Positions 35,063 through 46,559 of a DNA stretch of 64,000 nucleotides are shown here, piece after piece. The notes beneath the pieces were generated by a model, which had not been told where the DNA came from, did not search any database, and saw nothing but the letters and a program-made list of their open reading frames with translations. Numbering within the stretch: position 1 is the first letter of the stretch; every line of letters starts with the position of its first letter. The position numbers and the translations under genes are program-made. The stretch is from Serripes groenlandicus (Eukaryota; Mollusca; Bivalvia; Cardiida; Cardiidae), in contig JASEVX010000084.1 of the NCBI GenBank assembly GCA_031761405.1, positions 252,001 through 316,000 on the forward strand, in the 5' to 3' direction.

Positions 35063-38000
35063 ATGGTGTATGTAATCAAACTTTTGGTTTCTGCTCTCTT
35101 GTGGACTGCCATTTCAGGTATGTTAAGTTAAATATGTGCGTTTTCGTTTTAAATAGTTTTTCTTTTTTCCCTTTTAAAGTTGTTATTTTCACATTCATAT
35201 TTAGTGCTTTGTTATAGCAACAAAGCGACTGCATCGAATTTTAAGAATAATAAAAAAAAAAAATATGGGAAAATAGAAAGAAGTTTACCATATTCATGAT
35301 GCAAACGGCTTCCGACGCCTTGTGTAGGCGACGATTTTAAACAATTGTCCAGAAAGAGATAAAAACAATAGCTTAAAATAAGCAATATTTCAACTTTGTA
35401 TCAAACATAGATTTCCAAATTTCTAGATATATAACTATTATTACTCGGTTTTATTGAAGCAAACAACTTTAAAAGAATCCACCTTGTAGATATTATCGTT
35501 AGGTTTAGGGATTGATGAATAGGGATTCAGAACTGAGCGTCCAGAGTTTGATCCCCAGTCGCAGAACGTCGTTCACGTGTCAGCTTCCTTAAGCAAGGCA
35601 CGTCTCCTTGTCTAGTACTGGTTTGTTTACCCAGGGGTCATGGGTAAAATATTTGTCGTCGTGATATAACTGAAAGGATGTTGAAAACGGCGTAAAAGCT
35701 CAATAAAACTTGAAGACGAGCAGTAATGTGTATTGAAGACAATTAGTATCCAATGTTACTCCCTATATTTGCTACAATCAATTTGTCAAGCGTCAAACGT
35801 CTTCCATCAATGGGCTACATTTGTAACAGTCTATGTTGAAAAGCAGCCAGTTGCTTAGAAAGATTGTTGTGTGGAATACTGGTGTGCGAAAGCCAAGAAA
35901 TACATGCGTAGGTGAACTGGCCGCCGTGACATGTCTGAACAATTGTTGAAAAACGGCGTTAAAACCCCAATCAATCCAATAAATGTGTACTTCCCCAGTC
36001 TCTCATATTCAACAACGTCGATTTAGTGTCATTAACATAAAATACCTTAAAAATGGTAGTGATGGCTGCCCTCCTTGACGCTCAGTGTTGCGGGGTTAGA
36101 ATTCCGACTGAATGGCTAGTGTCAGGATAGATGGACTAGTAGTACTGGTAACTTACCCGGGAAACGCCGTAATATAACTGATTTATTTTTAGCTGGGACG
36201 AAACTGGTTTGTCACATACTCACAATACTATCAAAAAAGGTAAAAATACAAAAATGTTCAAATTAAACATTTCCAGTACATCCTATACATATATCCAATG
36301 AATTTAAATTCAATGTAATATATGCAATGCATTCTTGTGAATTTCTACGCAAACAAAGACTGTATCTGGCATAATTTTACCTTGACATTTGTTGACATCA
36401 TTTAAATACAATATTGGAATAAAACTTGTGCGACGAAAGGTTATCATATTTTGTCAGAAGATGTATTTAGGTATGAATAACGTACATGCGGATGGTGAGG
36501 ATTCCGGTAAAAAGACGCACAGCTTTTTCTGAGTTTTCACTGTGCGCAGATGCAAGACTATGGAACTCGGTAATTTCCGGAAATTATTCCGGAGAATGGC
36601 GGAAAGTATGATCATCGTAACGAAAAATGCACCGGATATAATGGTAAAACTACCGCGTATCATCAAAATATGAAGACGGATTTAGGTATGTATAAAGTAC
36701 ATGCGGACGGTGAAGACCCCGGTAAGAACACGCACAGCCTTGTTTGAGTGTTCACTGTACGCAGATGCAAGACCCCGATAAGAACACGCACAGCCTTGTC
36801 TGAGTTGTCACTGTACGCAGATGCAAGACCCCGATAAGAACACGCACAGCCTTGTCTGAGTTGTCACTGTACGCAGATGCAAGACCCCGAATCACTAGAC
36901 GGGGCTTATGTTTATAGAGTGACCTTAATGTGAATTCAGATTTACCTAACAAACAAGTTATAAGCTGAAATTTAACTAGCAACAACATTTGTATCTCTTT
37001 GGTAAATCTGTAAACGACCTGCTCAAATATTGTTTAAAGTAATACTAAGCAGAACAGAGAAAAGATAATTACTTTAGTTAACTCGGTCAACATTTCCCCC
37101 AAGTTTTGATAAAAGTCAATGCGCCTCAGTTCATTCGTCTTCCACAATTCTTAGTGAAGTGTATGGTGCGTGGAGTAAAGGTGTGAGAAAGCCAGGAAAG
37201 ACATTGGTAGGTGAAATGGCCGCCGTGATATGACTGAACATTTGTAATGGCGTTAAACATCAATCAATCAACCAGACGATCAATCAATCAATTAATCAAT
37301 CAATCAGTTAAACTTTCTTTACAGCAAAACTTACATGGAACACACAGTGGTTCAACAATAGCAGTCCATATCAAAACGGGTGAGTAACATTTGAGTTCTG
37401 CTGTATAGAATATGTTGAGGAAAGAAATTAAAATGAAGCTTCCGGCTTTCTCTTGAATTTTCAAGTTATACAAACATTTGCCGTATAGTAATTAACTTAT
37501 TATGCATTATTATTTTGATTTTTAAATGACCATGAAATAATGTTCTTCTTTGTTTGTATTACAATGTGCATGTATATGTATACGTAAAAATCTATGTCTA
37601 CATCTGTGTCAAGAATCCCAAAACGGGTGTGTATGATATCACCATCATAACGTTTTTTTTATTATAATCAGACCAAAATACTCCTCTGTACATATTTTAG
37701 ATCTGACTACAACGCATAAAAGGTCGTCTCGAATTGACATTTTACACACTTAAATACTCATCCGCACGTGTTCGGTTTTTATGTCCAATAAATTACAAGC
37801 TACAACAAACGCACGTGATACAATCGGAGAACTCGACAATCATCGCGTCTCTATATCGTTTATTTCTATGGGTTATATAATCTGTATTATGCCGAACGAT
37901 TTTGTGAGCGACAATTTGATTGGCTGTCTCAAATGTCAATCTGATACGACCTGTATGGGGCAGTAATCAGATATATACACGAGAAAGCGCAGTTTAAGTC

Positions 38001-39369
38001 TGGTTATAATGATATTGGTATACAGTTGACATATGATACTCGAAGTTAAGTTTGGCTCCTTCTATACCATTATTACGTTCGTTACTGAATGCATTTCGAA
38101 ACTATATTTATTTCCAATATAACATTAGTTCGCCATTACATCTATTTCGTTATTGTTAGATGTATTTCGTATTTAAAATACTATGTTTTTACACATGCGA
38201 GAAAGTTATTACATGTATTTCCATACAATATTTTTGAATTCTACATTTTGTTTCGATATCAAATATATATCGATATTACATGTATTTAGTACATATAACA
38301 TTGATTGCTTTATTACATATAGAGTCCAACCTATGTTTTAAGATAACCCATGGGAAGAGCACATTCTGGTCTTTCTTCACAGGTGGTCTTTAATTACAGT
38401 GGCATTTATGCAGAAAATGAGTAAATGGGAAATTAAAAGTATGGCTGCTATAGACAGGAAATTGCTAAACAAAGGTGGTATTTACTACAGGTTTGACTGT
38501 ATTTCAGAACTGAGATAGAAACACCACCAAATGCCACCTACCTCAACACGGTTTGTACGAACGGCTCTGGGACACTTAAGATACGGTGTAAAGACAACCT
38601 AGGGGAGCATTTCTTTAACATGCAGAACAACACAGCACTACACTACCTTACAAGCTGTAACATACAAATTGGTTTACTATGTATTCCTTGGGCGGGGAAT
38701 AACGTCAGTTGTCCAGATATGGCAATACAGTTCGGATGTGACGTCCCGGACACGACTGCAGGTAAAATCAAACTTTATTTTTTGAAAATTAAAATAGTCT
38801 TTATTTTTGCCGACTGTGTAACTCGTGACTGTGTCAAAATTGGAAATGTTCATAATAAATAGTTTTTGATCATGTATTGGTATTGGTTATCCGATATTTA
38901 TTTGATATGTGTCTCTGTTGTTTCTTTTCTTTTTCCTTTTACAAAAGCAAACTTTACATATGTCTGGTTTCGAGATCTATAATTCCGAAAACCCATTCGT
39001 TGGTGTGATCCACCATTGTGTGACCAGATTACCGTTCGAAATCGTTCGCATAGTAGGAACAAGGTCAACTCTTGTTGTGTCGGATAACATTACCGTTTTA
39101 AGTTACATAAACACATAGTATGTCTATCATTTCTAGCTCCGTCTGTCAAACCAACGCAAGGAGGAACACCGTCTCGAAATCCGAATCCCATCCCAACTGC
39201 TGGAGGGCAATCAAACGGGACAACGCCTGCGGTCACAGGTGATCCAGTTGGCTTCAATAATAAGAGTGAACGCAAGGGAAATGGGGGATCGAAAACTGTT
39301 TCAAGCAGATGTTTGATAGTACTAATTGTCTCGTTCCGTCTATTCCAAATAAGTTTGGAAAATTACTAA
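35063..39369 (+). CDS. secreted, probably GPI-anchored single CysD/WxxW-domain protein, copy D (4 exons, intact, stop-loss extension)
   Basis: Exons are 35063-35117, 37325-37379, 38508-38761 and 39137-39369, with phases 1, 2, 1, giving 198 aa. Signal peptide MVYVIKLLVSALLWTAIS; the W-x3-W segment reads WNTQWFNNSSP, the closest of the copies to the mucin WxxWF(N/D) consensus. Cysteines fall at 53, 64, 87, 95, 105 and 114. The linker repeats copy B's with NPNPIPTAGG. Two changes stand out: the Trp opening the hydrophobic tail is Cys (SRCLIVLIV), and the stop codon used by B has become GAA, adding Glu-Asn-Tyr before the next stop. Introns are 2.2 kb, 1.1 kb and 0.4 kb, and the 3' end of intron 1 is a SINE relic whose CAAT tail abuts the exon 2 acceptor. 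This is the last copy; the block homology ends near 39,450. Confidence 0.85.
35505..35720 (+). mobile_element. SINE with GCAAGGCAC body in intron 1 of copy D
   Basis: A tRNA-like 3' half (GAGTTTGATCCCCAGTCGCA), then TTAAGCAAGGCACGTCTCC, TAGTACTGGTTTGTTTACCC, and the tail GTTGAAAACGGCGTAAAAGC with TCAATAAAA. The 5' end is decayed. Confidence 0.6.
35820..36190 (+). mobile_element. two further SINE bodies in intron 1 of copy D
   Basis: 35,820-35,985: GAAAAGCAGCCAGTTGCTTA, GTGTGGAATACTGGTGTGCG, then AACGGCGTTAAAACCCCAAT. 36,060-36,185: TGGCTGCCCTCCTTGACGCT, GTTGCGGGGTTAGAATTCCG, GGAAACGCCGTAATATAACT. Both lack a complete head. Confidence 0.6.
36470..36895. repeat. short tandem repeat, about 56-bp unit, in intron 1 of copy D
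   Basis: GATAAGAACACGCACAGCCT, then TGTCTGAGTTGTCACTGTAC, then GCAGATGCAAGACCCC repeats three times with one or two older diverged copies upstream (36,470-36,560). It is unique to copy D. Confidence 0.8.
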
Positions 39370-39456
39370 ATATTGTTTTAAATTTGTGAACGAGTTTGTG
39401 TCAACTGAAAATAACTCTACATATATGTTTTCGTGTCCTAACCCTTTCTTGCTGTG

Positions 39457-39732
39457 CCCCAATTCCACCAACGATACTTAGCCCTAAGTAATACTTAAAT
39501 ACCTAAGAGCGTATTTTATCATTTTTGATTCCTTCATAAAAAGGCCAAACTATTTCATTTCTTGACACTTATTGTTAATCAGAAAGGTAACTATTTATGT
39601 CAACTTATTCATTTACTAAAATGCATTCCACCATTAATATTTTACAAACTATTAGGGAAATGAAAATGGTGAAATATGCTTTTAAGTATTTAAGTATTAC
39701 TTAGCGCTAAGTGATGTTGGTGGAATTGGACC
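39457..39732. mobile_element. MITE with about 45-bp inverted termini
   Basis: The left CCAATTCCACCAACGATACT, then TAGCCCTAAGTAATACTTAA, is the imperfect inverse of the right TTAAGTATTACTTAGCGCTA, then AGTGATGTTGGTGGAATTGG. It lies where block homology ends after copy D. No target-site duplication is convincing. Confidence 0.75.
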
Positions 39733-40104
39733 CTCGTATATAATAGCCGTTTGAATTGGATATTTCTAAAACGCTGCAAGAAAAAGAAATAATAATATGC
39801 ATATTATTTCACCGACGCTCTGCAAGGCGTTTTGCGAACAGTTTAGATCCAGATCAGCCAGCGTCACATGAAATTTCTGATGAACAGTGTCCATTTGAAT
39901 CCAATATGACGGAAGCGCATGCGTGTCTTTTTTAACACAAGTTTTACTTCCGTTCAGATTGGTTTTCCTGGAGCACCGCTCATTTTGGTATTTATATACA
40001 ATCGTGTCTATTTGATACACGAGGGCGGTGCTCTATACGGATATCTGAATATCGATCTTCTACATTATACAGGTTTTAACGTAGGCAATAGTAGGCAATA
40101 GTAA

Positions 40105-40300
40105 TAACCGTTCCAAACCATCATTGGTGTAGAGGTTTGCCTTCCGCATCGGGTGAGGGAGGTCGCGATTTTGATCCCCGACCGGGTCATACCAAATACT
40201 TTAAAAAATGTAGAGGCTGCTCTCCTTTGTGCTCAGGATTGTGGGTTTAGCATTACGAGTGACTCGCTGGATCTATCCTTTAATTATGCGGTTGTTTATC
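40105..40300 (+). mobile_element. decayed tRNA-derived SINE
   Basis: CATTGGTGTAGAGGTTTGCC (A-box-like), GTCGCGATTTTGATCCCCGA (B-box-like), then CTCCTTTGTGCTCAGGATTG and GTTTAGCATTACGAGTGACT. The 3' tail is missing. Confidence 0.65.
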
Positions 40301-40590
40301 TTCCAGTTTTTGTATATTCTTTTCTGAAAATGTTAAAATTTGTATAAGTCTTTTTCAAATACTTGTAGCGTATCGTTAGAAAATGGTTTCCGTGGAATAA
40401 AAATAAAATCTAACACATACAGATATTTTATAACAAGAAAAATCTTTTAAAAAGATAAACGACGATCAATATGAGAAAACACTAAGAAATGGAACATGCG
40501 CATATTATTTGACTTGAATATCAGAAAGGTTTTGTTAATAATCAAAACAATCAAACATTTTCCATGAATCATAACATTTGCCCAAAAATG

Positions 40591-40966
40591 TTGTATATAT
40601 CTAAGAATTCGACAGCTCCTTGAATTGGTAATGCATTATAATCGTGAACCAGTTGGAACATTGTTCGATTAGAAAGAAATATATTACTTCTGAAATGCTG
40701 GCCTGCTTATATGTGTGTTTGTCTGTCGTCCTTGGTTTGGCCAACCTCGGACATGTATGCTTCTGTGTGAAAATCTCATTAGACCAACATGTTGTATATT
40801 GTATATTTCTGTTTCCAATTGCAAATGGTAATTCAATGAGACATCTTTTGTTAATTGGGGACACATTTTCTTTTTGTGCGGGATGTTGTATATCTAAGAA
40901 TTCGACAGCTCCCTGAATTGGTAATTCATTATAATCGTGAACCAGTTGGAACATTGTTCGATTAGA
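40591..40966. repeat. 85-bp direct duplication around an unassigned ORF
   Basis: ATCTAAGAATTCGACAGCTC through GGAACATTGTTCGATTAGAA occurs at about 40,591-40,674 and again at 40,886-40,966. ORFs cross it on both strands (149 aa on -, 40,601-41,050; 90 aa on +). Neither resembles a family I know, and the duplication repeats the peptide EQCSN...ELxxxxxxEF, so I do not call a gene. Confidence 0.6.
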
Positions 40967-41059
40967 ACATTGTTCTTTAAAATATATAGAATCGGTAATC
41001 GAGTGTATCTTGCGCGTTGTTTGTTTATCTCTTTTTCTTTTTAGAACCACTTGTGGTCA

Positions 41060-42470
41060 AAGGGAAGTAAATCGGATCGGCTTGCCGGGAAGATAATTTT
41101 GTCCAGGGGATTTCAGATGAATATGTAAGACTGAAATTGTCACCCATTGGACAATAATGATTTTGCTGAAAGTTGAATTCTTTTTTTGAAAACTATATTA
41201 TCCTGTGAGTGATTTGTAACCAAACCCTGGTTTGCTTTTGACTGTATTGACACCTTCAGAGTATTTTTTAGAACATCCTGTATTTCCTGAAATTTAAAGT
41301 GAAATTCAGTGCGGGATAAGGGTGACCTATCATTTGACGTCATAGCTAAAAAAAATGGTAGCATGAACCCTGAGTTTCTGGTGCTGTAATGGTAGATATA
41401 AGAATGGACTTTGATTTAATACAGGTTTGTGGCTTCATTGAGATGTTGGGAAAGAATCATAACCCATAACGCTACAATGGTCGCCTATGTAAAATGAATT
41501 GCTTCCCGTTGACCGTGTCAGCCAAAATTATGTAAACTCTCAGAAATTATTAAACAGTAAACGTAGACGAGGGAATACTTGTTTATATCTTTATCCTAGT
41601 ATCAATTACTAAATCATAACAATAATCTATGTGTTTACTAAAGGCTAATCGGCCATCTCCATCTAGCTTCAGTTTCTATGAATAGATTATCAAGGATGAG
41701 AATACGCCACATGACTGGAGATTACGCGAGGCTCCCAAAAGGTGTATAAGTTTCAATTGACGATAAATAACTGAAAATTTATCATGTTTCAAAAATAATT
41801 AATATTTTGCTCTTTTGCTCTTTAATATTATATTTCATACGTTTTCACTGATTTTTTCCACTGAAATTTATTTCTTAAAGAAAACAATTAAAAGTTAGTA
41901 TGCAGAACATTTCATTTTAAAACTTTACCTTATTAGTGCCTCTCGTATGATCGCCAACTTAACTATGAACCAATCAAAACGTTTCATTTCCTTTATTTTT
42001 TCGACATTATTCATTAAATACAACATCTGATTGGTCTACAATCTAGATCATTTGTTTAACATCTAGGTCAAAACTGAGGATAGACAGCTATCGCCGAAAA
42101 AAGAAAGAAATATATTTAATATTAAATTACCCTTTACTACCCTGCAGTCGCATATTGACGTATTTGCAGCATACCCTTTAAGAGGACCACCTAAGGAATA
42201 GCCTGTTTGATTGCTATCGTTCCAGTGGTTTAGGAGATGTCGTTTGCCCCTTTTTTATTTACATTTCCAACAAATTATCTTGGAATTCGACAAGCGGGTT
42301 TAGAAGAGAAGAATACTTATACGTTGAGCCATTTCCACCCGTTTTGATGCCTCAGCAATTAAAGTTTTACATATAACTTGAACCTTTTATGATGGAAACG
42401 TTAGGAACTTGGAAACAACGTTAGGAACTTGGGAACATTCCTGCGTAGATCGGACCAGTAGTTTCATAGA
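41060..42470. other. gene-free stretch
   Basis: AT-rich sequence. No convincing coding, RNA or transposon signal apart from a short decayed MITE end near 42,130-42,180 (CGCATATTGACGTATTTGC). Confidence 0.45.
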
Positions 42471-42473
42471 AGA

Positions 42474-42818
42474 CAGGGGCGTAGCTTTGCAATAAGCAAT
42501 GTGTAGGCCGTCTCGTAAGGAAATCTACATTGTGGACTCGGCGTAAAGTATCGACCCGGACCAGCCTAAGCATGCCACACAGGCCTACCCGGATAGACAC
42601 TTTTCGCCTCCTGTGGATTTTCTATTTCAGGAATCGCTACTCTATACAACTATCCCCCTAAGACGGAATGTGTCGGCCGGATCAGTCTGAGCGGACAGCG
42701 CAGGCTGATCTGGTCGATACATTACGCAGATGTCTATCGCCGCAGCTGCATTTTGGGGCATTTTGAGAAAAAATGTGTAGGCACGTGCCTACAGTGCCTA
42801 AAGGGAGCTAGGCCCCTG
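42474..42818 (+). mobile_element. hAT-like MITE with CAGGGGCGTAGCT ends, carrying the CGACCCGGATCAGCCT module (copy 1)
   Basis: Left end CAGGGGCGTAGCTTTG, right end GGGAGCTAGGCCCCTG, 345 bp, flanked by GAAGA on both sides (42,469-42,473 and 42,819-42,823). The interior at about 42,520-42,740 is the palindromic GTAAAGTATCGACCCGGA...TCGATACATTACGCAG module seen free elsewhere. CAGGG-type ends suggest hAT, although hAT usually makes 8-bp duplications. Confidence 0.65.
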
Positions 42819-43439
42819 GAAGAAAATGTGAACGTACGACAGACGTACGACGGTCGGTGAGTGATCACAAGAGATCACATTGAGCATTCTGCTGAGGTCA
42901 TCTAAAAACACATTGGCAAAATATGGAAAAATCTCAATAAAATGAGAGAACTACTATTCCATATAGAGGGAAACATTGTTGCAAAAAGAGATGTTTAGCT
43001 CATTATGAGAAAGTTATCTTTTTATCACAATGTTTTCAAAAATGTGTCTGCGCCAAAATGCGCCCGATTGTCGAAAAGAGTTAAGAAAGTAATATATGTA
43101 AATACTAAATATATAGGTATGCGGGGTTATTTATCTGTCTGAACTATATGTCCATATCTTAAAGGTATAATATCTATAAATATCTTTCAGGTATAAAATC
43201 TATAAATCTCTTTCGGGTATAAAATCTATAAATATCTTTAATAAGGTTTCCCCAAATCAAAACATTTTTGTTGATCATTCTTTATTTTGTCATCCGAATA
43301 ATGCCCTTTTTAAAATAGGTAGAATACATGAACGAAAATACTGTAGACCAACGAGAATCATTCAGAAGATAAATGACAGATTGATGTGGTTGGTTTTTGG
43401 GCTGGGCGGGGATCGGGCTCATTTAGACATCTCCCACAT

Positions 43440-43610
43440 ACAACAAATCTGCAGCAGAAAATTTTGAAAATATGTAGGCAAAAATATATCTGAACATCTA
43501 AAGAAATGACAGTATAGTTATTGTAAAACATTGTGACAAAAGGAAAAAAGGGTCATTATTTTCTCTCCTTTTGACACAATGTGTTCAATATGTCGTCTTG
43601 AATTGGCGCT
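43440..43610. mobile_element. decayed piggyBac-like MITE piece
   Basis: CTCCCACATACAACAAATCT with GCAGCAGAAAATTTTGAAAA, then a hairpin core with GTGACAAAAGGAAAA...CTCCTTTTGACACAATG. The right end is lost. Confidence 0.45.
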
Positions 43611-43681
43611 TTAAGAAAACCGACGAAAAATGCATTTGCGACCAGTTTTTATCAGCGCAGTCCTATCGGGATATCTACCGC

Positions 43682-44612
43682 CTCGGTGATGTAGTGGAAG
43701 AGCGTTCGCCTCGGTGATGTAGTGGAAGAGCGATCGCCTCGGTGATGTAGTGGAAGAGCGTTCGCCTCGGTGATGTAGTGGAAGAGCGTTCGCCTCGGTG
43801 ATGTAGTGGAAGAGCGTTCGCCTCGGTGATGTAGTGGAAGAGCGATCGCCTCGGTGATGTAGTGGAAGAGCGTTCGCCTCGGTGATGTAGTGGAAGAGCG
43901 TTCGCCTCGGTGATGTAGTGGAAGAGCGTTCGCCTCGGTGATGTAGTGGAAGAGCGTTCGCCTCGGTGATGTAGTGGAAGAGCGTTCGCCTCGGTGATGT
44001 AGTGGAAGAGCGTTCGCCTCGGTGATGTAGTGGAAGAGCGATCGCCTCGGTGATGTAGTGGAAGAGCGTTCGCCTCGGTGATGTAGTGGAAGAGCGTTCG
44101 CCTCGGTGATGTAGTGGAAGAGCGTTCGCCTCGGTGATGTAGTGGAAGAGCGTTCGCCTCGGTGATGTAGTGGAAGAGCGTTCGCCTCGGTGATGTAGTG
44201 GAAGAGCGATCGCCTCGGTGATGTAGTGGAAGAGCGTTCGCCTCGGTGATGTAGTGGAAGAGCGTTCGCCTCGGTGATGTAGTGGAAGAGCGTTCGCCTC
44301 GGTGATGTAGTGGAAGAGCGTTCGCCTCGGTGATGTAGTGGAAGAGCGATCGCCTCGGTGATGTAGTGGAAGAGCGTTCGCCTCGGTGATGTAGTGGAAG
44401 AGCGATCGCCTCGGTGATGTAGTGGAAGAGCGATCGCCTCGGTGATGTAGTGGAAGAGCGTTCGCCTCGGTGATGTAGTGGAAGAGCGATCGCCTCGGTG
44501 ATGTAGTGGAAGAGCGTTCGCCTCGGTGATGTAGTGGAAGAGCGTTCGCCTCGGTGATGTAGTGGAAGAGCGTTCGCCTCGGTGATGTAGTGGAAGAGCG
44601 TTCGCCTCGGGT
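43682..44612 (+). repeat. 28-bp array: about 33-fold amplification of a SINE A-box head
   Basis: The unit is CCTCGGTGATGTAGTGGAAG, then AGCG(T/A)TCG. It is the 5' head of the SINE whose body follows at 44,612. TGATGTAGTGGAAGAG corresponds to the A box of its tRNA-like promoter. The unit lacks stops on the - strand, giving a spurious 326-aa ORF with a 28-residue repeat. Confidence 0.95.
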
Positions 44613-44860
44613 GCGGGAGGTAGTGGTCTCAACCCCCGGTCAATTCATACCATAGACTTTAATGGTAGTAACGGCCGCCCTCCTTGACGCTCAGGGTTGC
44701 GGGGTTAGCATAACGACTGACTGACTGGTGTCAGGACAAATGGACCGACCAGAAGCACTTGTAACTAACCCAGGAAACGCCGTGATATTACTCTAAAATT
44801 GTTGAAAGCGGCGTAAAATACCGAACAAAAAAATAAACAATCAATCATTTTGCGCTCATG
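44612..44860 (+). mobile_element. SINE body belonging to the amplified head
   Basis: GGTGCGGGAGGTAGTGGTCT, AACCCCCGGTCAATTCATAC (decayed B box), CGCCCTCCTTGACGCTCAGG, GTTGCGGGGTTAGCATAACG, CAGGAAACGCCGTGATATTA, then GGCGTAAAATACCGAAC and AATCAATC. A second 3' fragment follows at about 44,865-44,935. Confidence 0.8.
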
Positions 44861-45862
44861 GTTGCGGGTATAGGAAACGCCGTGACATAACTGAACAATT
44901 GTTGAAAGCGGCGTTAAAAAACAAACAATCAATCAAGTATACAGTTTTATTGAGAAATACAGTGGGCAACATGCCCCTGAGTATACAGTATTAAACAATG
45001 TACATATTAACATAGGTAATACAAAAATTACAAATATTAGCGTACCCATATATTTTAAACATTATATCCAGCGTTTGAACACACTGTAATTTTAAACAAA
45101 ACTTATACTTTGCCATTAACTGAAAATATAAGTATTGTTCATAATACAGTATAAACCTTGAATACATTTGAAATTTGTAGTGGTAAAGCGTGAAGGGGTA
45201 AATATGCCTTTTATTTAAAATACAAAGTTTTTCGTAATAGTTCAAATGATTTAAAAACAAACATTGACACATTCTTAATTAATTTTGGACTCTCAGATGT
45301 CATGAGATCAATAAATGGACATGTGTGCATAGGATTGCATGAATAACACTATGACTGATATGCTGGTGTCAGGATAAACGGATACCCAAGAAACGCTGTG
45401 ATTTCACTCAAATATAATTGAAAGCGGCTTAAAACTCCATTTAAACAAATGAACAAACTGAAACCAGCGCCAATCCGAATACACAACATTGTTAGCATAT
45501 CCCAGAGCATGTTAGCCGCGACTAATGTGAGCAACGTTTGTAAGTACCGCAGGCAAAGTACAGTACATCTAAACATTTTTGAATTTCATAGTTGTTCTTA
45601 TTGTTTGCCTTTTATATATTAATTCTAGAGAGCCGGTTGCCTAGGAAATCATATTTGAGGAGAACTGATACAAGAAATATCGGAAACACATTGTAAAGTG
45701 ATCTGGCTGTCGTGTAATAACTGAAAATCTGTTTAAAGGTGCGTTTCAATCAATCGATCAATAAATTCCAAGTTTAACTAATGCATGAATATTACGGAGT
45801 TTTGCCAAATCTCAAGTGTAACGATATCTGTTTTATGAATTCAAGATAAAGATTTCTCCTTG

Positions 45863-46098
45863 TTTTAACCCTTTGCCTCATATAGACGCTTTCTTACGCC
45901 TCTGCAGCAGACGGCTTTTTGAAAACATAGTGACAAAAGAAGAAATTGCACAAAACGTGCAATTTCTCCTTTTGCCACAATGTTTTCCACTTTTCGTCAT
46001 AGGTTATCCATTCAATTATGGAGATTTTCTATGTTTTGACAAAAATACGTTCAAAGTCGTCTGCTGCAGAATTGTCGTATGAGGGAAAGGCTTAAAAT
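45863..46098. mobile_element. piggyBac-like palindromic MITE
   Basis: TTTAACCCTTTGCCTCATAT left end, CTGCAGCAGACGGC, the core hairpin GAAGAAATTGCACAAAACGT/GCAATTTCTCCTTTTGCC, then AAAGTCGTCTGCTGCAG and the right end GTATGAGGGAAAGGCTTAAA. Same structure as the copies at 47,755 and 50,308. Confidence 0.7.
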
Positions 46099-46190
46099 AA
46101 CTACGGTTCTTTTGTTCTTTTTAACGGTATAATCTACCCTTTATGTGACATGCCAAATATGTCAGACCGCACACAACGGCACAAAGAGGG

Positions 46191-46497
46191 TACCTTCGTG
46201 AATGTTCGTATACACGGACGGTACCTTCGTGATTCTTCGTAGACACGGACGGTACCTTCGTGAATGTTCGTAGATACGGTCGATACCTTCGTGAACGTTC
46301 GTAGACACGGACGGTACCTTCGTGAATGTTCGTAGATACGGTCGATACCTTCGTGAACGTTCGTAGACACGGACGGTACCTTCGTGAATGTTCGTAGATA
46401 TGGTCGATACCTTCGTGATTCTTCGTAGACACGGACGGTACCTTCGTGAATGTTCGTAGATACGGTCGATACCTTCGTGAACGTTCGTAGACACGGA
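46191..46497. repeat. 31-bp minisatellite (about 10 units, two alternating types)
   Basis: TACCTTCGTGAATGTTCGTA followed by GA(C/T)ACGGACGG or GATACGGTCGA. The two types alternate as dimers, and a third (GATTCTTCG) occurs twice. ORFs in three - frames (103-136 aa) are repeat artefacts. Confidence 0.95.
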
Positions 46498-46559
46498 GAG
46501 GAGGTTTGACTGCATGATTGATTGTATCTTAACTCCGCTTTCAAAACTATTTCAGTCAG

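Noticed and set aside
40601..41050. 149-aa ORF on the - strand as a gene
   Set aside because: Its ends are formed by an 85-bp direct duplication, it matches no family I know, and I saw no splice or promoter support. Kept only as a repeat entry.
43652..44632. 326-aa ORF on the - strand with a 28-residue repeat
   Set aside because: It is the 28-bp SINE-head array read in all three frames in turn; it continues into SINE body sequence.
46121..46544. Three overlapping ORFs of 103-136 aa on the - strand
   Set aside because: The 31-bp minisatellite gives the same repeat peptide in all three frames.
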